NCBI RefSeq assembly: GCF_003046545.1
Contig: NZ_QAAA01000006.1
Span: 62,001-126,000, forward strand
Direction of reading: 5' to 3'
Source: Rhodovulum imhoffii
GTDB lineage: Bacteria > Pseudomonadota > Alphaproteobacteria > Rhodobacterales > Rhodobacteraceae
DNA length: 64,000 nt
Shown here: positions 8,668 through 18,072 of the stretch, piece by piece
How the letters are laid out: every line of letters begins with the position of its first letter
Position numbering within the stretch: the first letter of the stretch is position 1
Translations under genes and position numbers: made by a program
Notes under the pieces: generated by a model
Database searches by the model: none
Seen by the model: only the letters and a program-made list of their open reading frames with translations
Told to the model about the DNA's origin: nothing

Positions 8668-10299
8668 ATGGGCTGGCTGGCTGATGAAACCGGTCTGGAA
8701 AAATGCGCGGCAAACTACGTGCCGCTGACGCCGCTGTCAAACCTCAACCGCGCCGCTGCGGTCTATCCGGATCGTGAGGCCCTCGTATACGGAAAACGCC
8801 GCTATACCTACCGCCAATACCGGGAACGGGTCACGCGACTGGCTTCGGCGCTGAGCGGCATGGGTGTCAGGCCCGGCGATGTGGTTGCGACACTCCTGCC
8901 CAACATCCCCGCACAGGCGGAAGCGCATTTCGGCGTCCCGGCCTGCGGGGCGGTTCTGAATACCATCAACGTCCGCCTGGACGTGGCCACGGTCAGCTAT
9001 ATCCTGGACCACGCAGGTGCCAAAGTCGTGCTGGTCGACCCGCAATTCCTGCCGCTTCTGGTCGAGGCCCTGGAAGATATGGAAGGCGATACACCCCGGA
9101 TCATAGAGGTCGCAGACGACCCCGAGGGCGTGCACGCCAGCGGCGCCTATCCCGAATACGAAGACGTACTGGCCAACGCCGACCCCGATTTTGCCTGGGT
9201 CATGCCCAAGGACGAATGGGAAAGTATCTCCCTCAACTACACCTCGGGCACCACGGGGCGCCCCAAGGGCGTGGTCTATTCCCATCGCGGCGCCTATCTG
9301 AACGCGATGGGTCAGATTCTGAGCTGGCAGATGCCGCGCTATGCCCGCTACCTGACGATCGTCCCGCTGTTTCACTGCAACGGCTGGGCCCATGCGTGGA
9401 TGATGCCGCTGCTGGGCGGCACCGCCGTCTGCTGCCGGGACATCGAGGCAAGCGCCATCTACAACGCGATCGCGGATGAGAATGTCACCCATTTCGCAGG
9501 GGCGCCCATCGTGCTGAACATGATCGTCAACGCCCGCGCGGAAGATCGGCGCCCCTTCGATCACACGGTCGAGGTTTTCACCGCCGGCGCGCCACCAGCC
9601 GCCGCGACACTGGCCGCAATCGAAAAGATCGGCTTCAACGTCACGCAGGTTTACGGCCTGACGGAAACCTATGGTCCGGTCACGGAATGCGTGTGGAAAG
9701 AGGAAGAGTGGGGCCCCCTGCCCGGGGAAAAGCGCGCCGCGATGAAGGCCCGCCAGGGCGTCGGCATGCCGATGATGGAGCACGTCACCGTCATGCAGGC
9801 CGAAGAGATGCAGCAAGTGCCGATGGACAGCACCACCCAGGGCGAGATCATGATGCGCGGCAATGCGGTAATGAAAGGCTACCTGAAGAACCCCCGCGCC
9901 ACGCGAGAGCATTTCGAAGGCGGTTATTTCCACACCGGCGATATCGCCGTACAGCATCCCGACACCTACCTTGAGATTGCGGACCGCGCGAAGGATATCA
10001 TCATCTCCGGCGGCGAGAACGTCAGTTCCGTCGAAGTCGAAGGCGTGCTGATGCATCACCACGATGTGCTGCTTTGTGCGGTAGTGGCCCAACCTCACGA
10101 GAAATGGGGTGAGGTTCCCTGCGCTTTCGTCGAACTCAAGGACGGCCACAGCGTCACCGAGGCCGAACTGATCGCCTTCGCCCGTGAACGGCTGGCCGGG
10201 TTCAAGACACCCAAGAAAGTAATCTTTCAGGAGTTGCCCAAAACCTCCACCGGCAAGATTCAGAAGTTCGAACTGCGCAAGATCGCCAAAACCCTGTGA
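8668..10299 (+). CDS. Acyl-CoA synthetase (AMP-binding)
   Basis: ATP-dependent activation of a fatty or short/medium-chain acid to acyl-CoA, cytosolic, 543 residues. The P-loop signature YTSGTTGRPKG, the VYGLTETYGP motif, YFHTGDIA and the final PKTSTGKIQK lysine (about Lys530) are all present, so the enzyme looks complete. The N-terminal segment NYVPLTPLSNLNRAAAV is typical of the acyl-activating group related to plant AAE proteins rather than classical long-chain FadD. The ATG at 8668 follows GAGGAGGAGGAAAA; an upstream 20-codon extension is unlikely. Placement near the fad operon fits fatty-acid feeding into beta-oxidation. Confidence 0.9.
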   Translation: MGWLADETGLEKCAANYVPLTPLSNLNRAAAVYPDREALVYGKRRYTYRQYRERVTRLASALSGMGVRPGDVVATLLPNIPAQAEAHFGVPACGAVLNTINVRLDVATVSYILDHAGAKVVLVDPQFLPLLVEALEDMEGDTPRIIEVADDPEGVHASGAYPEYEDVLANADPDFAWVMPKDEWESISLNYTSGTTGRPKGVVYSHRGAYLNAMGQILSWQMPRYARYLTIVPLFHCNGWAHAWMMPLLGGTAVCCRDIEASAIYNAIADENVTHFAGAPIVLNMIVNARAEDRRPFDHTVEVFTAGAPPAAATLAAIEKIGFNVTQVYGLTETYGPVTECVWKEEEWGPLPGEKRAAMKARQGVGMPMMEHVTVMQAEEMQQVPMDSTTQGEIMMRGNAVMKGYLKNPRATREHFEGGYFHTGDIAVQHPDTYLEIADRAKDIIISGGENVSSVEVEGVLMHHHDVLLCAVVAQPHEKWGEVPCAFVELKDGHSVTEAELIAFARERLAGFKTPKKVIFQELPKTSTGKIQKFELRKIAKTL

Positions 10300-10361
10300 C
10301 GATTGTAAGGGCCGCCCCTGCGGGCTATGGTTTGCCAAATCAATAAGATGCAGGCAGACCC

Positions 10362-11366
10362 GTGCCGATGACGGCCCTTCACAAATTCCAGCGGCTCGAA
10401 AGCCCCGGCCTGTGGCGCGATACGCCACAGGCCCAGCGTCGCGACGTGATCGTGTCATTCGGTGAAAACTCCCTGGTCATTTCAGATTTTAACGAAATCG
10501 CCCTGACTCACTGGTCATTGGCCGCGGTAAGCCGGCTCAATCCCGGACGCATGCCCGCGCTCTACAGCCCCGGAGAAGACGCCACCGAAACGCTGGAAAT
10601 CGACGACGCCACCATGGTCGGTGCGATCGAGAAAATCCGCGCTGCCCTTGGCCGGGGGCGTCCGCGCTCCGGCCGGCTGCGGCAGGGGACGGCGGCGGCG
10701 GCGGCTCTGCTGGTCCTGGGGCTGGCGGTGTTCTGGCTGCCGGGCGCGCTGGTCCGGCATGCGGTCGGTGTCGTGCCGCCCGAAATCCGGGCCGAGATCG
10801 GGCAGGATCTTCTGCGCAGGGTCACCGTCCTGCACGGCCCCCCCTGCGTCAGCACCGGCAGCAGCCGGGCCTTGACGGACCTCTCGGCACGGCTGTTGCC
10901 CGGCAAGAACACGCGGCTTGTAGTCCTGCCCTCAGGGGGAGTGTCAGCACATTTGCCAGGGGGCATGATCCTGCTGAACCGGGCCCTGATCGAGGAGCAT
11001 GAAGATGCCAGCGCCCTGGCCGCGCATACCCTGGCAGAGGATCTGCGCATCACCCGTCAGGATCCGCTCTCGCGGGTGCTGCGTCACGCGGGCGTTCTGG
11101 CGACCTTCCGTTTCCTGACCACCGGCGCCCTACCCGAAAGCGCCCTCGACGCATACGCCAGGGATATCTTCACCGCGCCGGCCCAACTGCCCGCGAACCA
11201 ATTGCTGGACCGCTTCGCCGTGGCGGGCGTGTCCCCCGGCCCTTATGCGCGCAGCCTTGGCCGGAAAGGGGCCGCGCTGCTGTCGCAAGCCGCGCCGCCG
11301 GCCAATGCGCCGGTGCCCCTCATGCCCGATGGGGAATGGGTTCGCCTTCAGGCCATGTGCAACTGA
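10362..11366 (+). CDS. Membrane-anchored protein of unknown function, weakly M48-like
   Basis: 334 residues, function not recognised. An N-terminal cytosolic part of about 100 residues precedes one hydrophobic segment (about 111-130, AAAALLVLGLAVFWLPGALV), and the rest would be periplasmic. Around residues 195-232 the segment GGMILLNRALIEEHEDASALAAHTLAED has the layout of M48 metallopeptidases, where a helix HExxH should follow, but the zinc-binding HExxH is absent (HTLAED instead), so it is probably not an active zinc protease. Start may be GTG 10362 or ATG 10368. It converges on upp with no gap. Confidence 0.7.
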   Translation: MPMTALHKFQRLESPGLWRDTPQAQRRDVIVSFGENSLVISDFNEIALTHWSLAAVSRLNPGRMPALYSPGEDATETLEIDDATMVGAIEKIRAALGRGRPRSGRLRQGTAAAAALLVLGLAVFWLPGALVRHAVGVVPPEIRAEIGQDLLRRVTVLHGPPCVSTGSSRALTDLSARLLPGKNTRLVVLPSGGVSAHLPGGMILLNRALIEEHEDASALAAHTLAEDLRITRQDPLSRVLRHAGVLATFRFLTTGALPESALDAYARDIFTAPAQLPANQLLDRFAVAGVSPGPYARSLGRKGAALLSQAAPPANAPVPLMPDGEWVRLQAMCN

Positions 11367-11999
11367 TCACTTGGTTCCGAACATCCGGTCCCCGGCATCT
11401 CCCAGACCGGGCACGATATAACCGTGCTCGTTCAACCGCTCATCCAGCGCGGCCGTGATGACAGGCACATCCGGATGCGCCTCTTTCATCCGGGCAACGC
11501 CTTCAGGCGCGGCCAGCAGGCACATGAAACGAATATCCGTCGCCCCTGCCTCTTTCAGCAGGTCGATCGCCGCAACCGCGGAATTGCCCGTCGCCAGCAT
11601 CGGGTCGACCGCCACGACAAGCCGGCCCGCCAGATCCTGCGGCAGCTTGACGTAATACTGTACCGGGCGCAGGGTCACCTCATCCCGGTAGAGGCCCACA
11701 AACCCCACCCGCGCCGAGGGGATCAGTTCCAGAACACCGTCGAGCAGCCCGTTCCCCGCCCGCAAGATCGATATGAGCGCCAGCTTCTTGCCGGCCAGAA
11801 CCGGGGCCTGCATCGCACAAACCGGCGTGTCGATGGGCCTGGTGGTCAGTTCCAGATCGCGGGTGACCTCGTAAGCCAGAAGCTGGCTGATCTCACGCAA
11901 CAGGCGGCGGAACTCCGCGGTCGAGGCCCCTGCCTCACGCATGAGGGTCAGCTTGTGCTGGACCAGCGGGTGCCGGACAATGGTCAGATACTCAGACAT
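11367..11999 (-). CDS. upp: Uracil phosphoribosyltransferase
   Basis: Makes UMP from uracil and PRPP. The 210-residue protein has the PRPP-binding loop [14 protein letters not shown] (about 127-140) and the uracil-binding C terminus [15 protein letters not shown], both diagnostic for Upp. Length matches the family (about 208). It is the last gene of the salvage operon: its ATG overlaps the add stop by 8 bp and has CTGGAGG upstream. It recycles the uracil that can arise from nucleoside breakdown. Its stop directly abuts that of the unknown gene at 10362. Confidence 0.95.
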   Translation of the reverse strand: MSEYLTIVRHPLVQHKLTLMREAGASTAEFRRLLREISQLLAYEVTRDLELTTRPIDTPVCAMQAPVLAGKKLALISILRAGNGLLDGVLELIPSARVGFVGLYRDEVTLRPVQYYVKLPQDLAGRLVVAVDPMLATGNSAVAAIDLLKEAGATDIRFMCLLAAPEGVARMKEAHPDVPVITAALDERLNEHGYIVPGLGDAGDRMFGTK

Positions 12000-12957
12000 C
12001 GGGGGCCTCCAGATGTTTCAGCAAACGCGCGCGGGTCAGGTCATCGCAGAAGGCCGCGCGGGCCGCAACCCGGTTCAATGCCGTGAAATCGGCCTCTGCC
12101 CAACCAAAGGTTTCCGCCAGCATGGTATATTCCCGCTCCATCGTGGTGGCGAAAAACGCCGGATCGTCGGTTGAGACAGTCACCGCCACCCCCGCCCGGC
12201 GTAACCGGTCGATCGGGTGTGCGGCCCAGCCCGCCACCGCCCGCAAAGCAACGTTCGACCCCGGGCAGACCTCCAGCACAACGCCGGTCCCGGCAAGCTG
12301 CGCCACCAAGGCCGGATCCTGTGCCGCACCGATGCCATGCCCGATACGCGAGACGCCCAGCGTCAGAACATCGCGCACCGAAGCCGGGCCGCCCCATTCC
12401 CCCGCATGGGCCGTCAGGCCCAACCCCGCCTCGCGCGCCATGTCGAAGGCATAGGCGAAATCGGCTGCGCGCCCCGCCCCTTCCTCACCGGCCATGCCGA
12501 ACCCGACGATGAAATCTCCCGCTGTTTCCGCCGCACACAATGCCGAGCGTCGGGCCGGGATCCCGCCGAAATGGCGGATGCAGGTGACGACGCCGCGCAG
12601 TTCGATTCCCGGCACGCGCACCTCCGCGATGGCATGCAGATAGTCGCGCCACGCGGCAACATCGCCCCCGCCGCAGAAATCCGGCGAAAGAAATGTCTCA
12701 AGGTAGATCACACCCGCCTGCGCGGCGTTCTCCAGGACAGTGCGGGTCAGGCGGGCATAATCCTCAGGCTGGCGCAAAACCGAGGTCACGGCCTCGTATA
12801 CCTTCAGGAACCGTGCAAAATCACGATACAGATAGCCGCCTTCGGGCGCGAAGATGCCCGAGATATCCTCCCCATGACGACGCGCAAGCTCGCGGATCAG
12901 CTCCGGTGGCGCGCCCCCTTCCAGATGATAATGCAACTCTATCTTTGGCAGGCTCAA
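11992..12957 (-). CDS. add: Adenosine deaminase
   Basis: Deaminates (deoxy)adenosine to (deoxy)inosine, 321 residues. The metal-binding HYHLEGG near the N terminus, [15 protein letters not shown] and STDDPAFF are the classical zinc and catalytic motifs. No ATG fits. The best start is TTG at 12957, directly after GGAGGAG with about 5 nt spacing, overlapping the deoB stop as TTGA; this gives the expected N terminus [15 protein letters not shown]. The product can enter the same phosphorolytic route as the other operon enzymes. The rare TTG start may keep expression low or strictly coupled to deoB. Confidence 0.92.
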   Translation of the reverse strand: MSLPKIELHYHLEGGAPPELIRELARRHGEDISGIFAPEGGYLYRDFARFLKVYEAVTSVLRQPEDYARLTRTVLENAAQAGVIYLETFLSPDFCGGGDVAAWRDYLHAIAEVRVPGIELRGVVTCIRHFGGIPARRSALCAAETAGDFIVGFGMAGEEGAGRAADFAYAFDMAREAGLGLTAHAGEWGGPASVRDVLTLGVSRIGHGIGAAQDPALVAQLAGTGVVLEVCPGSNVALRAVAGWAAHPIDRLRRAGVAVTVSTDDPAFFATTMEREYTMLAETFGWAEADFTALNRVAARAAFCDDLTRARLLKHLEAPDV

Positions 12958-14165
12958 AGAAAGCTCCTCCCCGGCCCGGCCGCAGGCACGTCCAGATGGG
13001 CCGCAACGCTTGCGGCGACATCCGCGAAGGCCCGCAGACCGACTGACCGTCTCCCTGCACCTGCGCCCAGAACGGGCACCCGCTCCCGCGTATGGTCGGT
13101 GCCGGGCCATGTGGGATCATTCCCATGATCTGCGGTCAGCAGAACCAGATCGCCGGGGCGGCGCACCGCCAGAATGCGCCCCAGCCCGGCGTCGAACCGT
13201 TCCAACGCACAGGCATAACCCGAAATATCGCGGCGATGGCCATGATGGCTGTCGAACTCCACGAAATTGGCAAAGGTCAGGCTGCCATCGGGCGCCTCCC
13301 GCATGAGGTCGTGCCAGTGGTTCATCAGGGTGGCATCGGTCCCCTTGCGGACCTCGTCTATCCCGCACATCGAGAAGATATCCCCGATCTTGCCGACAGC
13401 CTGCACCCGCCGCCCCGCATCCTGCACCCAGTCGCACAGCGTCGGAGCCGGAGGCGCGATGGCATAGTCATGCCGGTTCGCCGTGCGGGTAAAGCCCCGT
13501 TCGGCATCCCCCACGAAGGGCCGCGCGATCACCCGGCCCACTTTCATCGCATGCACCTCCGGGGCGATGGCGGCACACAGATCCAGCAGACGTCGCAAAC
13601 CGAAGGTTTCTTCATGCGCCGCAATCTGAACCACGCTGTCGGCGGATGTGTAGCAGATCGGCCAGCCGGTCCGCATATGCCCGGCCCCGAGGCGGGCGAT
13701 GATTTCCGTCCCCGAGGCGTGGCAATCACCAAGAACGCCGCCCGTCCCGGCCACCGCGGCGATCTGCGCGCTCAGCTCCGGGGGGAAGGCGGGCACCCGG
13801 TCGGGAAAATAACGCCAGTTCCATGGCACCGGCACACCCGCCAGTTCCCAATGTCCCGACGGCGTGTCCTTGCCGGGGGAGGTTTCTTCCAGAACCCCCC
13901 AAAGACCCTGCGGTGCAGCCCCCAGCCCAGGCCCCTGCGCGCCGCTGGCCAGGATCAGCGCCGCCCCCAGGCCCAGCGCATCGAGATTGGGCAGACGCAA
14001 TGGGCCGGAACGCCCCTCTTCCGCCCGGCCTTCGGCGCAGGCCCGGGCAATATGGGCCAGCGTATTCGCCCCGGTGTCAGGGACATCGCCATTGAAGAAC
14101 TCCCCCGCATCCGGGGCGCCGCCGACCCCGACCGAATCCATCACCACAAGAAACGCGCGCGGCAT
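12954..14165 (-). CDS. deoB: Phosphopentomutase
   Basis: Interconverts (deoxy)ribose-1-phosphate and the 5-phosphate, linking nucleoside phosphorolysis to central metabolism. The 403-residue protein opens with the alkaline-phosphatase-superfamily metal site AFLVVMDSVGVGGAPDA and ends with the metal-binding LLTADHGNDPTWPGTDHTRE, with the mutase-specific middle domain between. Length matches DeoB. The start ATG at 14165 overlaps the deoA stop by one base (TGATG) and the end overlaps add by 4 bp, so the order deoA-deoB-add is translationally coupled. No deoC aldolase is in this operon; it must lie elsewhere or be absent. Confidence 0.95.
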   Translation of the reverse strand: MPRAFLVVMDSVGVGGAPDAGEFFNGDVPDTGANTLAHIARACAEGRAEEGRSGPLRLPNLDALGLGAALILASGAQGPGLGAAPQGLWGVLEETSPGKDTPSGHWELAGVPVPWNWRYFPDRVPAFPPELSAQIAAVAGTGGVLGDCHASGTEIIARLGAGHMRTGWPICYTSADSVVQIAAHEETFGLRRLLDLCAAIAPEVHAMKVGRVIARPFVGDAERGFTRTANRHDYAIAPPAPTLCDWVQDAGRRVQAVGKIGDIFSMCGIDEVRKGTDATLMNHWHDLMREAPDGSLTFANFVEFDSHHGHRRDISGYACALERFDAGLGRILAVRRPGDLVLLTADHGNDPTWPGTDHTRERVPVLGAGAGRRSVGLRAFADVAASVAAHLDVPAAGPGRSFL

Positions 14166-15472
14166 CAGCCGATCCTTTCATAGATCAGGGGTGCCGGCCG
14201 GGGCGCGGCATCGCCCAACGTGAAGGCCCCACGCAGGATACGGGCCGCATCCTCGGCCTCATCCGCGTTGGCGGCGTGGATCAGCGCCAGCGTCATGCCC
14301 GGCATGATGGCCTCCCCCAGCATCACGATTTCCGACACTCCGACGGAAACATCGATCCGGTCGCCTTCGCGGTGCCGCCCGCCGCCCAACGCAATGACTC
14401 CCCGGCCTAGCATCCGCCCGTCGATCGCCTGCACGATCCCCGTGCGATCTGCCCGCACCGGGCGAACCACCGGCGCGGCGGGCAACCGGTCGCGCCAGCG
14501 TTCGACGAAATCCAGCGGGCCGCCAAGCTCGGCCACCATCTCCCCAAAGCGCAGAGCGGCCTCACCGGATTCCAGAACCTGCGCAATGCGCCCCGCGCCA
14601 TCGGCGGCGTCTTCCGCCAGCCCGACCAACGCCAACGCCTCCCCCCCCAGGGTACAGGTCAGATCCCACAAGGCCGGGGTGACGCCAGTGCCGGTAAGCG
14701 TTTCCATCACCTCGATCACTTCCAGCGCATTTCCACAACTGCCCACCAGCGGCTGGTTCATGTCGGTAATCAGCGCCGAGGCCATGCACCCCGCCCCCTG
14801 TGCCGTCCGTACGAGCGCATGCGCCAGATCCCGCGCCGCTTCGATATCGGTCATGAACGCCCCGGAGCCAGTCTTCACATCCAGCACCAGCCCCTCCAGC
14901 CCGGCGGCCAGCTTTTTCGACAGGATCGAGGCCGTGATGAGATCGCGGCTTTCGACCGTACCGCTGACATCGCGAATGGCGTAAAGCCGTTTGTCCGCCG
15001 GAGCGATGTTTCTGGAAGCCCCCACGACAGCACAACCGACCTGCGCGGTCACAGCCTTGAGCTCCGACAGGCCGACCTCGGTGCGGTACCCCGGAATCGC
15101 GGCAAGCTTGTCCAGCGTACCGCCGGTATGACCCAACCCCCGACCGGAGATCATCGGCACGAAAGCCCCACAGGCGGCCAGCGCCGGGGCAAGCAGCAGA
15201 CTGACACAATCGCCCAGCCCGCCAGTGGAGTGCTTGTCCACGACCGGGCCGGGAAGATCCCAGTTCAGCACCTTTCCGCTGTCGCGCATGGCACAGGTCA
15301 GGGCCGTGCGGTCCTCTGGCGAAAGCCCCCGAAGACAGACCGCCATCGCGAAGGCGCCGGCCTGCGCATCGCTCACCGCGCCAGAAGCCAGCCCCTGTGC
15401 AAACCATTCCAACGCCGACACCCCGAGCGGTTCACCGCGCCGCAATTGCGCAATAATGTCGCGGGCGTCCAT
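14165..15472 (-). CDS. deoA: Thymidine phosphorylase
   Basis: Phosphorolysis of thymidine/deoxyuridine to base and deoxyribose-1-phosphate. 435 residues, the standard length. Motifs seen: VDKHSTGGLGDCVSLLLAP (phosphate and nucleoside site, about 79-97), ISGRGLGHTGGTLDKL (about 108-123) and the C-terminal PYNP domain. The ATG at 15472 shares its last base with the cdd stop (TAATG). Its deoxyribose-1-phosphate product is the substrate of the next enzyme, DeoB. With tdk also in the window (58997), thymidine can be either degraded or salvaged. Confidence 0.95.
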   Translation of the reverse strand: MDARDIIAQLRRGEPLGVSALEWFAQGLASGAVSDAQAGAFAMAVCLRGLSPEDRTALTCAMRDSGKVLNWDLPGPVVDKHSTGGLGDCVSLLLAPALAACGAFVPMISGRGLGHTGGTLDKLAAIPGYRTEVGLSELKAVTAQVGCAVVGASRNIAPADKRLYAIRDVSGTVESRDLITASILSKKLAAGLEGLVLDVKTGSGAFMTDIEAARDLAHALVRTAQGAGCMASALITDMNQPLVGSCGNALEVIEVMETLTGTGVTPALWDLTCTLGGEALALVGLAEDAADGAGRIAQVLESGEAALRFGEMVAELGGPLDFVERWRDRLPAAPVVRPVRADRTGIVQAIDGRMLGRGVIALGGGRHREGDRIDVSVGVSEIVMLGEAIMPGMTLALIHAANADEAEDAARILRGAFTLGDAAPRPAPLIYERIG

Positions 15473-15864
15473 TATCCCCGCCCCATATGGAGGCCTGAAA
15501 ACGCCCCGGGCAGCAACGCCCCCACCGTCGTGGTCAGCGTCTCGCCCGTAAGGGTCGCCAGTGTCACCGGCACATCCGGGCCGGCAAACTCGGCCAGTTT
15601 TTGACGGCAGCCTCCGCAGGGCGGCACCGGGGCGGGACTATCCGCGATCACGGCGACCTCTGCGATTTCCCGCTGACCGGCGGCGACCATTGCGGCGATT
15701 GCCCCGGCTTCGGCACAGGTTCCCTGGGGAAAAGCTACATTTTCAACATTGCATCCGGTGAAAACCGCACCGCTCCCGCTGCGAATGGCAGCCCCGACCC
15801 TGAAGCCGGAATAAGGGGCATGGGCGTTTTCGCGCACGGCACGTGCAGCGGACAAAAGCGGCAT
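15472..15864 (-). CDS. cdd: Cytidine deaminase
   Basis: Zinc hydrolase converting (deoxy)cytidine to (deoxy)uridine, 130 residues, the short homotetrameric form. The zinc/catalytic motif CAEAGAIAAM and the second half PCGGCRQKLAEF with two zinc cysteines are present. In the first motif the usual CAE is intact. I chose the ATG at 15864, which follows GGGAGACAATC and gives the expected N terminus MPLLSAARAVRENAHAPYS; a frame extension of 23 codons upstream is not conserved in style. It is the promoter-proximal gene of cdd-deoA-deoB-add-upp. Confidence 0.94.
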   Translation of the reverse strand: MPLLSAARAVRENAHAPYSGFRVGAAIRSGSGAVFTGCNVENVAFPQGTCAEAGAIAAMVAAGQREIAEVAVIADSPAPVPPCGGCRQKLAEFAGPDVPVTLATLTGETLTTTVGALLPGAFSGLHMGRG

Positions 15865-16023
15865 GATTGTCTCCCGTGTTCCCTTTCCGCAATCTGCGGC
15901 GCAGTCCGGCCGGTTGCAAGGCTGCATCTTCACGCCGCGGGCGAGTCATATTCACAAAATGGTTGCATGCCATTGTGTGCCGTTATAGGCGATGCGCCAT
16001 CAACCCCATTGGTTTCTATCTTG

Positions 16024-16043
16024 CGCAGAGAGCCCTCTCTGCG
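16024..16043 (+). promoter_or_regulatory. Inverted repeat upstream of prpE
   Basis: CGCAGAGAG-CC-CTCTCTGCG: two perfect 9 bp arms around a 2 bp centre, ending 38 bp before the prpE ATG. The 217 bp gap between the divergent cdd and prpE genes also holds the AT-richer stretch near 15950-15985 where promoters are likely (for example TATAGG near 15984). The repeat may be an operator for a propionate- or acyl-CoA-responsive repressor, or a 5' leader hairpin. Function is inferred from position only. Confidence 0.45.
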
Positions 16044-16081
16044 TAACAGAATTTCCAAAATGCACAGGAGGGACACCTAAA

Positions 16082-17977
16082 ATGAGCTATGCCGAGATTT
16101 ACGAAGGCTGGAAGGCTGATCCCGAAGCTTTCTGGATGCAGGCCGCAGACGGGATCGAATGGACCAGGAAGCCCTCCAGGGCGCTTTTTGACGACAAGGC
16201 CCCGATATACGAATGGTTTTCGGACGGGTTGGTCAATACCTGCTGGAACGCGGTGGACCGGCATGTGGAGAATGGCCGCGGCGACCAGCCCGCCATCATC
16301 TATGACAGCCCCGTCAGCGAAACCCGCCGGGTGATTTCCTATGTCAAGCTGCGCAACGCGGTGGCAACGCTTGCGGGGGCGCTGCGTGCCAAGGGCGTGG
16401 GCAAGGGCGACCGGGTTATCATCTATATGCCGATGATTCCCGAAGCCCTGGAGGCGATGCTGGCCTGTGCCCGGCTTGGCGCGGTGCATTCGGTGGTGTT
16501 CGGCGGCTTCGCCAGCCATGAACTGGCCGTGCGCATCGACGACTGCAAACCCAAGTGCATCATCGCCGCGTCCTGCGGAATCGAGCCGGGCCGCATCGTC
16601 CACTACAAGCCGTTGCTGGACGACGCGCTGGCGCAATCCGGGCACCAGCCCGATTTCTGTGTCATTTTGCAGCGCGAACAGGAAGTCGCCCATCTCGAAG
16701 AGGGGCGCGACTACAACTGGCACGGCTTTCAGTACGGTGTCGAACCGGCCGAATGCGTGCCTGTCGAAGGCAACCATCCCGCCTATATCCTGTATACGTC
16801 CGGCACGACGGGCCAGCCCAAGGGGGTTGTGCGATCGACCGCGGGGCATCTGGTGGCCCTGAACTGGTCGATGAAAAACGTCTACGGTGTCGATCCGGGC
16901 GACACGTTCTGGGCGGCATCCGACGTCGGGTGGGTCGTCGGACACAGCTATATCTGCTACGCACCGCTGATCCACGGCAACACCACCATCGTCTTTGAGG
17001 GCAAGCCCATCGGGACCCCCGATGCGGGCACATTCTGGCGCATCATCCGCGACTACAACGTGAAGGTGCTGTTCACCGCGCCCACGGCCTTTCGCGCCAT
17101 CAAGCGCGAGGATCCGCTGGGCGAATTCATCCGCAAATATGACACCTCCTGCCTGAAGACCCTGTTTCTTGCCGGCGAACGCGCCGACCCGGATACCATC
17201 AAGTGGGCGCAAAATCACCTGAACGTCCCGGTGATCGACAACTGGTGGCAAACCGAAACCGGGTGGGCCATAGCCGCAAACCCGATGGGAATCGAGCCGC
17301 TTCCTGTCAAGCTGGGCTCTCCTTCCGTCGCAATGCCGGGCTATGACATCCGCATCCTTGACGAGGGCGGGCACGAGGTCGGGCCAAACACACTGGGGGC
17401 GATCGGGATCAAGCTTCCACTGCCGCCGGGGACCTTGCAGACCCTGTGGAACGCCGAAGAGCGGTATCTCAAGTCCTACCTGTCCCATTTCCCCGGTTAC
17501 TACGAAACCGGCGACGCAGGCTATAAGGACGAGGACGGGTACGTCTACATCATGGCCCGCACCGACGATGTGATCAACGTGGCCGGCCACCGTCTTTCCA
17601 CGGGCGCGATGGAAGAAGTCCTGGCCAGCCATCCGGACGTGGCCGAATGTGCCGTCATCGGTGTTTCGGACGATCTGAAGGGCCAGGTACCGATGGGCTT
17701 TTTGTGCCTGACGTCGGGCGTGGAGCGCGACCACGGCGCAATCGTCCGGGAATGCGTGAAGCTGGTGCGCGACCAGATCGGCCCGGTCGCGGCCTTCAAA
17801 CTGGCCTGCGTGGTGGACCGCCTGCCCAAGACGCGATCGGGCAAGATCCTCCGCGGAACAATGGTCAAAATCGCCGACGGGCAGGATTTCAGGATGCCGG
17901 CCACGATAGACGATCCGGCCATCCTCGACGAAATTGCCGAAGCCCTGAAGGGGCTTGGCTACCCAAAGGCAGCCTGA
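16082..17977 (+). CDS. prpE: Propionyl-CoA synthetase
   Basis: AMP-forming ligase that activates propionate (and related short acids), 631 residues. Compared with acetyl-CoA synthetase (about 650), the length and the N terminus MSYAEIYEGWKADPEAFW fit PrpE. Motifs: YTSGTTGQPKGVVRS (P-loop), DNWWQTETGW (acyl pocket, PrpE/Acs type), YETGDAGYKDEDGYVYIMARTDDVINVAGHRL, and the acylation-regulated lysine in PKTRSGKILR near the C terminus. RBS CAGGAGGG precedes the ATG. Products would enter the methylmalonyl-CoA route served by mce and meaB elsewhere in the window. The CobB-type sirtuin at 31250 could reactivate its acylated lysine, as known for the family. Confidence 0.92.
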   Translation: MSYAEIYEGWKADPEAFWMQAADGIEWTRKPSRALFDDKAPIYEWFSDGLVNTCWNAVDRHVENGRGDQPAIIYDSPVSETRRVISYVKLRNAVATLAGALRAKGVGKGDRVIIYMPMIPEALEAMLACARLGAVHSVVFGGFASHELAVRIDDCKPKCIIAASCGIEPGRIVHYKPLLDDALAQSGHQPDFCVILQREQEVAHLEEGRDYNWHGFQYGVEPAECVPVEGNHPAYILYTSGTTGQPKGVVRSTAGHLVALNWSMKNVYGVDPGDTFWAASDVGWVVGHSYICYAPLIHGNTTIVFEGKPIGTPDAGTFWRIIRDYNVKVLFTAPTAFRAIKREDPLGEFIRKYDTSCLKTLFLAGERADPDTIKWAQNHLNVPVIDNWWQTETGWAIAANPMGIEPLPVKLGSPSVAMPGYDIRILDEGGHEVGPNTLGAIGIKLPLPPGTLQTLWNAEERYLKSYLSHFPGYYETGDAGYKDEDGYVYIMARTDDVINVAGHRLSTGAMEEVLASHPDVAECAVIGVSDDLKGQVPMGFLCLTSGVERDHGAIVRECVKLVRDQIGPVAAFKLACVVDRLPKTRSGKILRGTMVKIADGQDFRMPATIDDPAILDEIAEALKGLGYPKAA

Positions 17978-17984
17978 TCCCCCG

Positions 17985-18013
17985 GTGCGCGGGCGCCTTG
18001 GGCGCCTGCGCAC
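17985..18013 (+). terminator. Strong hairpin after prpE
   Basis: Arms GTGCGC/GCGCAC (17985-17990, 18008-18013) and GGCGCC/GGCGCC (17992-17997, 18001-18006) give a nearly continuous 13 bp stem with one G-T wobble and a TTG loop. It starts 8 bp after the prpE stop. There is no T run directly after it, so it may stop transcription weakly or protect the mRNA end. Confidence 0.5.
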
Positions 18014-18072
18014 TGGATAACCGGATCAAAAAAGGCTAATTGGAATAGACGCAATCTTTGCGGGTGTTCCGA

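Noticed and set aside
2644-10299. DMSP demethylation (dmdB/dmdC) locus
   Set aside because: The long acyl-CoA dehydrogenase shares a family with DmdC, but the synthetase does not look like DmdB, and thiolase plus FadJ point to ordinary beta-oxidation; dmdA and dmdD are absent.
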